Shown: piece after piece, positions 19,901 to 26,188 of the stretch
Position numbering within the stretch: position 1 is the first letter of the stretch
How the letters are laid out: the number at the start of each line of letters is the position of its first letter
IMG/VR virus record: IMGVR_UViG_3300029319_000427
Coordinates: 1 to 26,188 of that record
Direction: 5' to 3' (one strand)
From: a virus
Length of the DNA: 26,188 bases
Position numbers and translations under genes: made by a program
Notes under the pieces: model-generated
Told to the model about the DNA's origin: nothing
What the model saw: only the letters and a program-made list of their open reading frames with translations
The model's database searches: none

Positions 19901-21329
19901 TTTCTAATCCGTTTAATTTTTTAGTTCCTTTTAAATAATCAACAACTTCATCTAAGTATTGTTTTTCTAACATCTTAGATGTTTGGTTTGTATTATATCT
20001 AGCTTCAAATTTTTTAGCTAAATTATAAGCACGTTTTTCAACACCTTCTAATAATTTATCAAATTTTCTAGCTTGTTTTGTTATATGTAATTGAACAGAT
20101 TCAGCAACTCCTTGAATGTCTCTAGGCATTTTTCCATAAGATCTAAACCAAGATAACACTGTATCTAGCCTACTTAAATTTCTCTCTACTTTGTTAGGAC
20201 TTGTTGTTTGAAACAATCTCCATTGGTCTCTAGGTGGTAATCCTTTGCCAGCAAATCTTTTTGTTAATGGTGATATAAGTTTTTTAATTTTATATTTTGA
20301 AGCACCTATTAATTGTTGTGAAATTTTAGATTGTATTACAGGGTTTCCTGTTAATAAATATTTGTAAAGATCTACATTCTGTCTTATTCCAGAAGCTCCC
20401 AGTTTCATAGCACCACCTGCTACGTTGAATGCAGTAGATACCACAGGTTTAGTAACAGGTTTTACAGCATACTTATATCCTTGTTGTATTCCTTTTCCAG
20501 CTAAAGGAAACAAACCACCAACAATAGTTCCTTCTGCTCCATATCTTAATTTATTTCTAAATATAGCTGCTGCTTTTTTTCTACCTGTTAAACCTTCTGT
20601 TGGTTCTGGTTTAGCAAATTTAAAAAAAGTTCCTTCTTCTCTTTGATCTGGTGATGCAACAAAATCTGTAACACCAACAACAGTTGCGCTTCCCATTGAA
20701 CGTTGTGCAATTTTAGAAGCTTTGCTTGTGCCCATCTTAGTCATTGCTCTAAAAATAGGTCCTGCTTTAGTTGCTCGATGTAAAATCTTAGTGCTTATTC
20801 CTGCTGGTATACCAAACTGCACCATTAACTTTGCAAGATCGCCTCTCCAAGTTTCTGGTTTTGCTGGTTCAGCCTTAGATAATAATTTATTAACTTTTGT
20901 AGAAAATTCTGTGTCTAATAAAAGATCTGTGCCTGCAAATAAAATTTCACTTAAGCTAGTTCCTAAATTAAATTTACCTAATTCTATACCTTTAGATATT
21001 TCTGCAAATCCATCAATGTAATCTCTTTCACTAATTTTTTTATCTATACTATTATAAATACTTTCTTTTCCTGCAAGTTGTCTTGCTACGTCTCTAGCTT
21101 TAAAAAATGGATCTAATGTTTGAGAAAGTCTAAACAGACCTTCGTTGTCTTTAAAAAAATTCCAACGAACAGGTTTCTTTTGTTTCTTGTCGTAGCCTTC
21201 TATAGCTTTAAGTACAGATTTTTTAAATTCTTCTACGGTGTTAATAGGTTCTTTTAATTCTGGTTTTCTCTTATCATAAACTTTAAAAGGACCTTCTACA
21301 CTTTGATAAGTTAATTCTTTTGAGGCCAT
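16953..21329 (-). CDS. 1458-aa giant virion-associated protein, possible ejection protein
   Basis: The largest gene here. The chain is mostly helical and basic, with Ala/Gly-rich hydrophobic patches (for example residues ~1010-1050 FLGNFVSFPAEMFR and GGYLAVRGIGQATGAVANYL) that could be amphipathic or membrane-interacting. A C-terminal Pro-rich tail (APTPQLQTPNVDATK) ends in a polar segment. The size, lack of enzyme motifs, and location in the structural block suggest an internal virion or ejection protein, like the very large inner-core proteins of podoviruses; homology to those is not evident from sequence alone. GAGGG precedes the ATG. No frameshift is seen. Confidence 0.7.
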   Translation of the reverse strand: MASKELTYQSVEGPFKVYDKRKPELKEPINTVEEFKKSVLKAIEGYDKKQKKPVRWNFFKDNEGLFRLSQTLDPFFKARDVARQLAGKESIYNSIDKKISERDYIDGFAEISKGIELGKFNLGTSLSEILFAGTDLLLDTEFSTKVNKLLSKAEPAKPETWRGDLAKLMVQFGIPAGISTKILHRATKAGPIFRAMTKMGTSKASKIAQRSMGSATVVGVTDFVASPDQREEGTFFKFAKPEPTEGLTGRKKAAAIFRNKLRYGAEGTIVGGLFPLAGKGIQQGYKYAVKPVTKPVVSTAFNVAGGAMKLGASGIRQNVDLYKYLLTGNPVIQSKISQQLIGASKYKIKKLISPLTKRFAGKGLPPRDQWRLFQTTSPNKVERNLSRLDTVLSWFRSYGKMPRDIQGVAESVQLHITKQARKFDKLLEGVEKRAYNLAKKFEARYNTNQTSKMLEKQYLDEVVDYLKGTKKLNGLEKEFRPLALELKKDINKTLTEFGKNLPKGSKNEAIRDLKDSLSGRVDNYILKSFATFTNPNYTAEPLIRKKAKNFVLENVVSKNRDLREIAKATYGGSPKNYLEKYSDDLIDNIIAKGKTANIHPIKILQNIGSKEMRMDKFKFLKTGEELPDAIKKLLGEEKDLRAQVMFTVADAYASTATKQGFDVIAKIGKNNGWLFDSIEAAKTKFVNPVRIGKIERLNSMNSNIEKMFTSPELANILQATGTPLDVMTKIPIIRQMLQTKAAVQGMKTLYSPQTQVRNVTSASFFALWNGHVGKAASAIDNFKSVIKDIFKAGKGDTIDEVQFSKYVERLVGLGVYDENIVAAELRAVVNKLKDGKIKNENELFDLFANSKVTERVARLYAGGDNLWKGYGFEFYKSDLTQALRSVDDVEKYFKMHKQPFNRKNIFTGETKGLDEALDEAAAFMLRNTYPTYSKVPPVIQGLRNIPFLGNFVSFPAEMFRTGVTSIRMSLKNIASNNPHLREMGYKNLIGGYLAVRGIGQATGAVANYLTGATKEQWEAYTRSGAAPWDQNSNLIGIKAWENGESAAINFSYFSPYDVLERPIQAALSMANKQNIAEEDMDDYVLNLMFKADGPLMELLEPFLSPAIYYQRIQDVNSGNFLTDGRGGRTADGKFIYSPTDSLEDKFNKSLVHIIKGAEPGILSTGGKIKDAIQGDVTGKGKLAQLNDELLALFTGTRIIRIDVKDDLKFLAANTNRLLRAVDETEKFYKSRDYINRPPSIMEDEFRKMQEEAFKIQRDLYMKIKDFQMLDLKEDTISEILKKAGTNPKIVRNIMEGVFTPIPYSKPRFKSKVETIDKVAKEKTKRSENLLYVLDEDFVFPKDELDEIIEDYQDKKLFPNGYEPEKANAMKDAKGRLIYDERGNIKKEPSFLDKIVPKIKNFAVPGSPFSKAPTPQLQTPNVDATKVVSNVNMSPTRLTPGENAYLSNEEKAIKLRGKV

Positions 21330-21330
21330 G

Positions 21331-22452
21331 TTATCCCTCTGATGGCAATACTAAATTTACACCATACTTCTTATTAAAATTACTTATGTCTTGTTCAGTT
21401 TGTATTGTTGCAAAATCTTCCATAGCTTCTGCGCTAGATAAAATTAAATTAATAATGTCATCACTAACTTCTTGTGGAAGCCTGTTTCTTAATTCTTCAA
21501 ACGTCAAGTTTTGTTGTAGTTCTTCTGGCATAGTCTCTTGTCCCATGTCGCCTGCTGCTGGCATCACGGACATACCTTGTTGATAACCCATTCGGCCACC
21601 TTCTTTTGCACCTTCTCTAACTGCTCCTACTCCGTACATTGACATGTTTCTATAGTATTCTAAATATCTTTTTCCAATTTCTTCTTGTAGTTCAAATGCG
21701 TTTCTATCGTCGTTGTAATATTGTGCTTCAGTCATTTCAATTGTTCCTTCTCCATCTGGATTAGGCACCTTAATCATTTTTTGACTACTTTGTAGTTGAC
21801 GTTTAATTTTAGATTTAACAGCTAATGTAAACTCTTTGTCACTAAATAAACTAGCTATAGCTGGATTTTCTTTTTGATATTGTTGTATTTGTCCAAAAAT
21901 AATTGCTTTTTTATCTTCAAATTCTCCTTCACTCATTTCATTTTTCTTATCTCTTAAATCTTGCCATTCACCCATTAATCGTGCTATTGCATTAGCTGCT
22001 TGTTCTTTAGAAAAAAGTTTACTTCCCCCTTCAGAACCTAAAACTTTTGCTTGTGCTCCAACTAACGTCTTAAATAAATCAGATTCTGCTGCTGTGTCAG
22101 TCATTGTTTTTTGTGCTTTACTTGCTTGAAGTTGTTTAAATGGTTCTTTAGCTGCAGCTCCAACTGTAGATACAATATTACCAGACGGTGGTCTTGATAC
22201 TAAGTCTAGTCCTAAATTAATTAAAAAGTCGTCTCTGTCTCTGTATGTTTCCTTTGGTCTAAACGATTGTGAAATTGTTCGAAGATCTCCAATACTATAA
22301 TCACGTATATTACTTAAACTCATATCTTCTAATTTTTGTGAGTATTTACCGGGCTCATCTACTAAGCCTCTTTTAGGTTTTTCTAAACCAGACGTTATGC
22401 CTTGGTTAGCTGATCCACCCATTTTAAACATTGGTCTTCTTAAAGTTCTCAT
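21331..22452 (-). CDS. 373-aa virion-region protein with GGRMGY motif
   Basis: The protein begins MRTLRRPMFKMGGSANQG and has long helical, Gln/Glu/Lys-rich regions (residues ~120-260). Near residue 282 it carries KEGGRMGYQQGM, matching the GGRIGY motif in the 503-aa protein at 23427, then a Met/Pro/Glu stretch and a helical C-terminus ending VNLVLPSEG. N-terminal 'RRPMFKMGG' and GGRxGY phrases occur in many marine-phage structural proteins. It is most likely a virion or assembly protein. GCAGGA lies 9 bases before the ATG. Confidence 0.7.
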   Translation of the reverse strand: MRTLRRPMFKMGGSANQGITSGLEKPKRGLVDEPGKYSQKLEDMSLSNIRDYSIGDLRTISQSFRPKETYRDRDDFLINLGLDLVSRPPSGNIVSTVGAAAKEPFKQLQASKAQKTMTDTAAESDLFKTLVGAQAKVLGSEGGSKLFSKEQAANAIARLMGEWQDLRDKKNEMSEGEFEDKKAIIFGQIQQYQKENPAIASLFSDKEFTLAVKSKIKRQLQSSQKMIKVPNPDGEGTIEMTEAQYYNDDRNAFELQEEIGKRYLEYYRNMSMYGVGAVREGAKEGGRMGYQQGMSVMPAAGDMGQETMPEELQQNLTFEELRNRLPQEVSDDIINLILSSAEAMEDFATIQTEQDISNFNKKYGVNLVLPSEG

Positions 22453-22455
22453 GTA

Positions 22456-23427
22456 CTAAAGTCCTGCGGTTTGTTGTGCTCTTTGATTAGCATAACCACT
22501 ACCTAGTCCCATTAATCCACCTAACACAGAAGCTGTTCCTAAAGCTGTTTGTAATCCAGTTGGATCTGGTGTTACTTGTTGAGTAATACTTCCTGGTAAT
22601 TGTCCTAATCTGCTAAGACCTTGACCATAAACATTAAATCTTTGGTATGGTTCCATAGCTGCCATCTGCGCTGCTTGTGCTTGTGCATCAAGAACTCTTT
22701 GGTCTTGTGCTTGTTGAATACCACCTATATTAGTTAACGTTGAAATATCTCCTCTTCCTAATTGAGGTGTTAATTGTGCTAACCCTGATTGATAACCACC
22801 TATTCCTAATTGTCCTTGAGCAAGTCCTGCTTGTGCACCAGCTAAACCTAATTGGTTTGCAAAATCCTGTTGTCTTAATCCAGCGCCTTGAGTAAATCCT
22901 TGTCCTAATAATTGTGCATTAAGTAATGCTCTGTTTCTATCTGATGTAGTTTGATATTCTGATGATAAAACTCCTTCTCTACCACCACCTAAATTTCCTG
23001 TTAGTGCTGCAAGAGCACCAATATCCTGTTGTCTTATAGCAGCTTGTTTGTCAAATTCTGATAATGTTGCGTCAATAACTTGTTGTTGATATGGAGACAT
23101 ATATGAAGCAATAGATCCTGCTCCTGTTCCCGCTCCTGTTCCTGTAGCTGTTTGTGCTGCAGATATAAAAGGAGACACACCACCTAATGTTGTACCTGCT
23201 TGTGTTCCATAATCAGCAGCTGAAGTTAAAAATGGTTGATAAGATCCAACACCTGACCCTGCTAACGTTGCGGCTTGTGTCTGTAATGCGTCTTGTGCTG
23301 CAACTTGTGGTGCAAATTTAGATGTATCTAAAGGTATGGATGTTAGACCTGCTAACTGTTGAGCATAATCTTGACCAACGTCAGTTACAAATTGTTGGGG
23401 TAATGTTGATTGTTGTGTTATTGCCAT
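22456..23427 (-). CDS. 323-aa Gln/Gly/Ala-rich virion-region protein
   Basis: A low-complexity but regular protein rich in Gln, Ala, Gly and Thr, beginning MAITQQSTLPQQFVTDVGQ. It has a conserved-looking centre (SYMSPYQQQVIDATLSEFDK, GGGREGVLSSEYQTTSDRNR) and repeats of GLAGAQAGLAQGQLGIGG-like phrases, with a Gly-rich helix near the C-terminus (VLGGLMGLGSGYANQ). SPYQQ...R...GREGV...RN is a recurrent signature of proteins in marine-phage virion operons, perhaps internal virion or tail-associated. The start uses AAAAGGA and a TAATG junction with the upstream gene. Confidence 0.74.
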   Translation of the reverse strand: MAITQQSTLPQQFVTDVGQDYAQQLAGLTSIPLDTSKFAPQVAAQDALQTQAATLAGSGVGSYQPFLTSAADYGTQAGTTLGGVSPFISAAQTATGTGAGTGAGSIASYMSPYQQQVIDATLSEFDKQAAIRQQDIGALAALTGNLGGGREGVLSSEYQTTSDRNRALLNAQLLGQGFTQGAGLRQQDFANQLGLAGAQAGLAQGQLGIGGYQSGLAQLTPQLGRGDISTLTNIGGIQQAQDQRVLDAQAQAAQMAAMEPYQRFNVYGQGLSRLGQLPGSITQQVTPDPTGLQTALGTASVLGGLMGLGSGYANQRAQQTAGL

Positions 23428-24938
23428 TATATAATCCTTTTCTCTAATCGTTGTGATGTTTCAAACATTTCTCTAGCACCTGCAAGTCCCTGTGATTCTT
23501 CAGATACTTTTCCACCTTGTTCTAAGTTTTTCATCATTCTTTCCATTATAGCTGCGCCTTCATCTATGTCGCCGCCTCCTGCATTTCTAACAGCATCTGC
23601 TGTAAATACAAATTCATTTTTACTTAATCTTGCAGGTACGTCATCTGCTTTTTCTTTTCTGCCGATAGGTACAAATCCACCTTCTTCTCTATAATCTTTT
23701 TCCATGCCACCTAAATCCATAAGTCCGCCTTCTTGTGCTGGTACTCGACCGCCTTGAGCTCCTCCAGATCTTAATTGAATTTCAAAATCAGGATCTATAT
23801 CTATTGTTCTTTCTGGAAGTTGTCTTGTAAAACCAGGATCCATGCCTATTGCTCTTTCTGGAAGTTGTTTTGTAAAATTAGAATCCATGCCTATAATTCT
23901 TCCAGAAAGATCATTAATTATTTGTTGTAGGCTTTTTCCTTGCTTTATTTGCTCTCTTACATAAAACCTTCCATCTTGTGAGTCTAGAAAGTTGTTTAAA
24001 ATAGATGCATTATCTGGCTCACTAGGCATTACATCTCTTGCATAAGGTAATTCGTCAACACCACCTCCCATGTCATAACCTATTCGTCCACCGTCAGCTG
24101 CTAATTGTGTAGCTTCTAAAGGTGGTTTAAATCTTAGATTAGGATCGTCAATTGCTTGTTGTGCTGTTTGAAAATTAACTCCTGTTGTATCAGTTGGCAA
24201 TGTGTCTTTTGGTTGTGACTCTACATATGCTCCTGCTGCAGATCCTGCTGCTAGTGCTTTAGCAAGGTCTGCTTGTAAATTTCTTCTTTTGTATTGTTCT
24301 ATTGCTAATTGATTTCTTTGAACATCTGTCATGTTAGTGGTGTCAGGTCCTGTTCCACTGCCTGTAAATCCTGGAATTCCAATGTTTCCTAAATAATTTT
24401 TTACTGCATTAGTAATTCCTCCTTCTTGTGATACTTGTCCTCCAAGAATTTCTTTCCAATTTTCTGGAAGTCCGGCATCGTCAGTCATTCCACCATATCC
24501 TCCACCAATTATAAATGGATCAGTATCTCCAATTACTGTATTAAATTGTGCATTACCAGGAACAACATTACTTAATAAATTACCTATAAAATTTTTTCCT
24601 GTTCCCGTGCCTATATAATCTGCTATGCTTTTTGGAATACCAAATTGATTTACTAACGCTGCACCACCAAGAGCTGTAATCATTGGGTTTTCTTTTATTT
24701 CATTTGGAATAATATCGTCTATAAGTTTATCTTTAGCCTTTTGTAATAAACTTCCTAATCCATATTTTCTTCTACCATCAGCTCCTGCAACACCACCAAA
24801 AGCCATTCTTTGTTTTCTCATTGCGCTGTATGTAGGTCTCATGTCGCCTGTAAGGGTAATATCAGGTGCTCCTGTTTGAAGAGAAGAGCCTCCCATATTA
24901 TACATTTGTCTGTTCATTAATGCTCTGTTTATAGCCAT
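23427..24938 (-). CDS. 503-aa Gly-rich virion-region protein with tandem repeats
   Basis: Contains Gly-rich phrases KYGLGSLL (58-65), ADGGRIGYDMGGG (281-293) and AQGGRVPAQEGG (394-405), and the motif ARLSKNEFVFTADAVRNAGGG (436-456), which recurs in many marine-phage proteins of the virion block. Residues 349-390 hold three copies of a 15-residue unit (IGMDxxFTxQLPERx). Hydrophobic stretches are few. Its function is unknown; structural or assembly roles are likely by context. The ATG at 24938 has no visible Shine-Dalgarno and follows an 87-bp intergenic region with a hairpin, so it may head a transcript. Confidence 0.74.
   Translation of the reverse strand: MAINRALMNRQMYNMGGSSLQTGAPDITLTGDMRPTYSAMRKQRMAFGGVAGADGRRKYGLGSLLQKAKDKLIDDIIPNEIKENPMITALGGAALVNQFGIPKSIADYIGTGTGKNFIGNLLSNVVPGNAQFNTVIGDTDPFIIGGGYGGMTDDAGLPENWKEILGGQVSQEGGITNAVKNYLGNIGIPGFTGSGTGPDTTNMTDVQRNQLAIEQYKRRNLQADLAKALAAGSAAGAYVESQPKDTLPTDTTGVNFQTAQQAIDDPNLRFKPPLEATQLAADGGRIGYDMGGGVDELPYARDVMPSEPDNASILNNFLDSQDGRFYVREQIKQGKSLQQIINDLSGRIIGMDSNFTKQLPERAIGMDPGFTRQLPERTIDIDPDFEIQLRSGGAQGGRVPAQEGGLMDLGGMEKDYREEGGFVPIGRKEKADDVPARLSKNEFVFTADAVRNAGGGDIDEGAAIMERMMKNLEQGGKVSEESQGLAGAREMFETSQRLEKRII
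23769..23894. repeat. 45-bp in-frame tandem repeat (about 2.8 units)
   Basis: Units at 23850-23894, 23805-23849 and 23769-23804 (partial, more divergent) encode IGMDSNFTKQLPERA, IGMDPGFTRQLPERT and IDIDPDFEIQLR. The period is 45 bp, so copy changes keep the frame. The first two copies differ at few bases, suggesting recent duplication. Confidence 0.8.
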
Positions 24939-24996
24939 AATTATCTATTTAGTTATTGTACTTTTAAGGCAGGAATTTCACCTGAGTGTCGTTCAC

Positions 24997-25019
24997 TTTA
25001 CTAGTTTTTCCCTAGTAAA
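24997..25019 (-). promoter_or_regulatory. Perfect 8-bp hairpin in the virion-operon intergenic region
   Basis: TTTACTAG at 24997-25004 and CTAGTAAA at 25012-25019 form an 8-bp stem with a 7-base loop. No U-run follows on the minus strand, so it is not a classic terminator. A weak TTGATT-17-TAAAGT promoter overlaps it on the minus strand. The rest of 24939-25025 also holds a CAGG/CCTG pair (24970-24985 area). Together with the missing ribosome binding site of the next gene, this suggests a regulated start. Confidence 0.58.
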
Positions 25020-25025
25020 TCAAGA

Positions 25026-25367
25026 CTATGTTGTTACTTCCCTAGGTTTAATTTCTAGAACAGAAGCCACCACATGTAGCCTATTTGCTGTAGCAGCAGT
25101 CACTTTTAAGACCTCACTTTCCTGTAAAACAAGGGGTCCTGTTAGTAATTCTGCTGTTGCATTTGCTGATATAGATTTAGTCTTAAATAGACTAAATACA
25201 TTATCGCTTGTGTCTGTAATCGTGACTGTTATGGTATCAGCATTACCAGAGTCCTCAGACACTAAAATTGACTTAATTACCCCCGTTGTAGCAGAGGGCA
25301 CAGTATATAAAGTAGTAGCACTTGTGCTAGTTAGATCTACTTTTTTGTTTACAAATGAATTTGCCAT
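25026..25367 (-). CDS. 113-aa beta-rich virion-region protein
   Basis: The product begins MANSFVNKKVDLTSTSATTL and consists of alternating hydrophobic and Ser/Thr residues (TGVIKSILVSEDSG, ADTITVTITDTSDNVF, GPLVLQESEVLKVTAA, NRLHVVASVLEI), indicating an all-beta sandwich. There is no signal peptide. The pattern TLYTVP..TTG.IKSI.V...... is common to small structural proteins of marine phages (decoration, neck or tail-tip candidates). The ATG forms a TAATG junction with the upstream 54-aa gene. A capsid-decoration or adaptor role is an inference. Confidence 0.74.
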   Translation of the reverse strand: MANSFVNKKVDLTSTSATTLYTVPSATTGVIKSILVSEDSGNADTITVTITDTSDNVFSLFKTKSISANATAELLTGPLVLQESEVLKVTAATANRLHVVASVLEIKPREVTT

Positions 25368-25531
25368 TAGTTTATAAAGAAGTTAAATGCTTCAACTTCG
25401 TCCTTTAAATCTTGTTGATACGTTGAATTTAATTTATTAACAATACCATCTATATCTCTTACAAAAGATTGTTGTATTTGTTGATCATATTCTGGTAAAG
25501 GTTGTGTTAAAGATTGTACTATTCTAGCCAT
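25367..25531 (-). CDS. 54-aa conserved small virion-region protein
   Basis: A 54-codon frame (MARIVQSLTQPLPEYDQQIQ, then a coiled-coil-like middle and LKDEVEAFNFFIN at the end). The 'PEYDQQ...LN.TYQ....DEVEAFN.F' pattern is one I recognise from short genes placed just before the beta-rich gene in marine phages. It is helical and acidic with an aromatic tip. TAATG links it downstream; upstream its ATG overlaps the stop of the partial gene. It may be a small chaperone, decoration or scaffold peptide. Confidence 0.78.
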   Translation of the reverse strand: MARIVQSLTQPLPEYDQQIQQSFVRDIDGIVNKLNSTYQQDLKDEVEAFNFFIN

Positions 25532-26188
25532 TATACGCTCACTTGATATTGTTCTATTAAATTATTAAGTTGTTGTAAAGTTAACTGACCTTTTTCATTT
25601 AACCGTCCTGCTTCAGCATATGATTGTAACTGATCTCTAAGCGTTATTGCTCTATTTATTTGTTCTGGATTAAATTTTGGACTAAATTTTTGCACATTAG
25701 CTGTTATAACATCTTTAGGTATAGGTCTATTATCACCATCGCTTTCAAATGTATTTTTTTGGTATCCTGAAGTTGGATTTTTATTATATTTAGCAAATTT
25801 TGTTATTCCTGGAATTTTATCATCAAAAAATCTATCGTCTGCAGCTTGTAATACTCTGTACGGAGTTTTAAACCTACCATAAAGACCTCCAGTAAGAGTA
25901 TTTAAAGCATAATCTATAGCCATGTTTTTTAATTTTGTACCTGCTGTTTGTAAAATTCCTGTAGGTTGTTGTATTGGATTAACAGCTTGAATTTTAGCCA
26001 ACGTTGCAGCTCGTTCATCACTATCTCCAAGCCCTCTATTTAAATTTGATAATTGTTGTGCCGTGACATAGTTAGGACCAGGTTTGTAATCTATATAAGG
26101 TTCTTTTTGTTTTGCTGTTAGTGTAGGCGACACGTACAAACTGTCTCCTATGTCACCATCATCTTCAGCATCTGGAAGTGTAGAAACA
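25531..26188 (-). CDS. C-terminal part of a virion-region protein (cut by right edge)
   Basis: The frame is open from the right edge of the window to TAA at 25531; 218 codons are visible. A TTG 17 codons from the edge is only an internal codon, since upstream codons (VSTLPDAEDDGDIGDSLYV) stay open. The visible part contains PYIDYKPGPNYVTAQQLSNL, a hydrophobic ALNTLTGGLYG, a basic loop and a C-terminal coiled coil ending LNNLIEQYQVSV. No family is recognised. It is the first virion-region gene seen and precedes a 54-aa gene by an overlapping junction. Confidence 0.72.
   Translation of the reverse strand, partial: VSTLPDAEDDGDIGDSLYVSPTLTAKQKEPYIDYKPGPNYVTAQQLSNLNRGLGDSDERAATLAKIQAVNPIQQPTGILQTAGTKLKNMAIDYALNTLTGGLYGRFKTPYRVLQAADDRFFDDKIPGITKFAKYNKNPTSGYQKNTFESDGDNRPIPKDVITANVQKFSPKFNPEQINRAITLRDQLQSYAEAGRLNEKGQLTLQQLNNLIEQYQVSV

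Noticed and set aside
24985-25025. Glutamine-riboswitch-like CGTTCA element near the 25 kb gap
   Set aside because: Only the short CGTTCA is present, on the wrong strand for the genes; the conserved core of the riboswitch is missing.
26121-26139. TTG start for the right-edge gene at 26139
   Set aside because: The frame stays open to the end of the window, so the gene is cut and the true start lies outside.
1-26188. tRNA, rRNA, CRISPR arrays, insertion sequences or an integrase/att site
   Set aside because: I found no cloverleaf-like segment, repeat-spacer pattern, transposase or recombinase motif; an exhaustive search needs software I do not have.

Overview
The window is a compact, AT-rich piece of a tailed-phage genome. 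Almost every base is coding, most genes are very short, and neighbours overlap by ATGA or TAATG stop/start junctions. I see no rRNA, tRNA, CRISPR array, integrase or insertion sequence. Gene content (family A DNA polymerase, AEP primase, SF1 and SNF2 helicases, DUF3310, an M15 endolysin, Gly-rich virion proteins with GGRxGY and LSKNEFVFTADAV motifs, many tiny conserved ORFs) fits uncultured marine phages such as those from Mediterranean and SAR11-associated viromes. The host is inferred from base composition and general family knowledge; no host marker is present. Both ends cut through genes (1-251 and 25531-26188), so the window is part of a longer genome.

Layout. (1) 1-2740, minus strand: a leftward operon of about 15 tiny genes behind a near-consensus promoter at 2765-2795. 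It starts with a ribbon-helix-helix protein and includes zinc-binding mini-proteins, three small lipoproteins, a LAGLIDADG endonuclease and a coiled-coil protein, and ends in a PD-(D/E)XK-type exonuclease cut by the window edge. (2) 2783-3007, plus strand: one conserved small gene starting inside that promoter and ending convergently on a SET-domain gene. (3) 3004-5280, minus strand: SET protein, short membrane and basic proteins, a zinc ribbon, an M15 endolysin and three membrane proteins that look like a lysis cassette. (4) 5273-7496: two exported proteins, one with a very glutamate-rich, aspartate-free segment, plus two micro-ORFs. (5) 7489-15025, minus strand: the replication module (conserved 216-aa protein, PolA, DUF3310, SF1 helicase, AEP primase, a ssDNA-binding-like protein and two conserved unknowns), with a tandem RNA hairpin leader between the ssDNA-binding-like and primase genes. 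(6) 15094-16727, plus strand: SNF2-type helicase and a membrane protein, divergent from the replication module across a 68-bp bidirectional promoter region. (7) 16759-26188, minus strand: virion region read toward the left, with a holin/XhlA-like protein, a 1458-aa giant protein, three Gly/Gln-rich structural candidates, and small virion-associated genes reaching the right edge.

Together this is a self-sufficient replication set (polymerase, primase, helicases, exonuclease, candidate ssDNA-binding protein), a lysis set and part of the virion set. Terminase, portal, major capsid and tail genes are not in view. The most unusual items are the SET-domain protein, the Glu-only acidic exported protein, the GC-rich palindromic insert inside the 1695-2108 gene, the GNRA-capped hairpin pair before the primase gene, the polymerase Leu at the position equivalent to E. 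coli Phe762, and the large set of uncharted micro-proteins.
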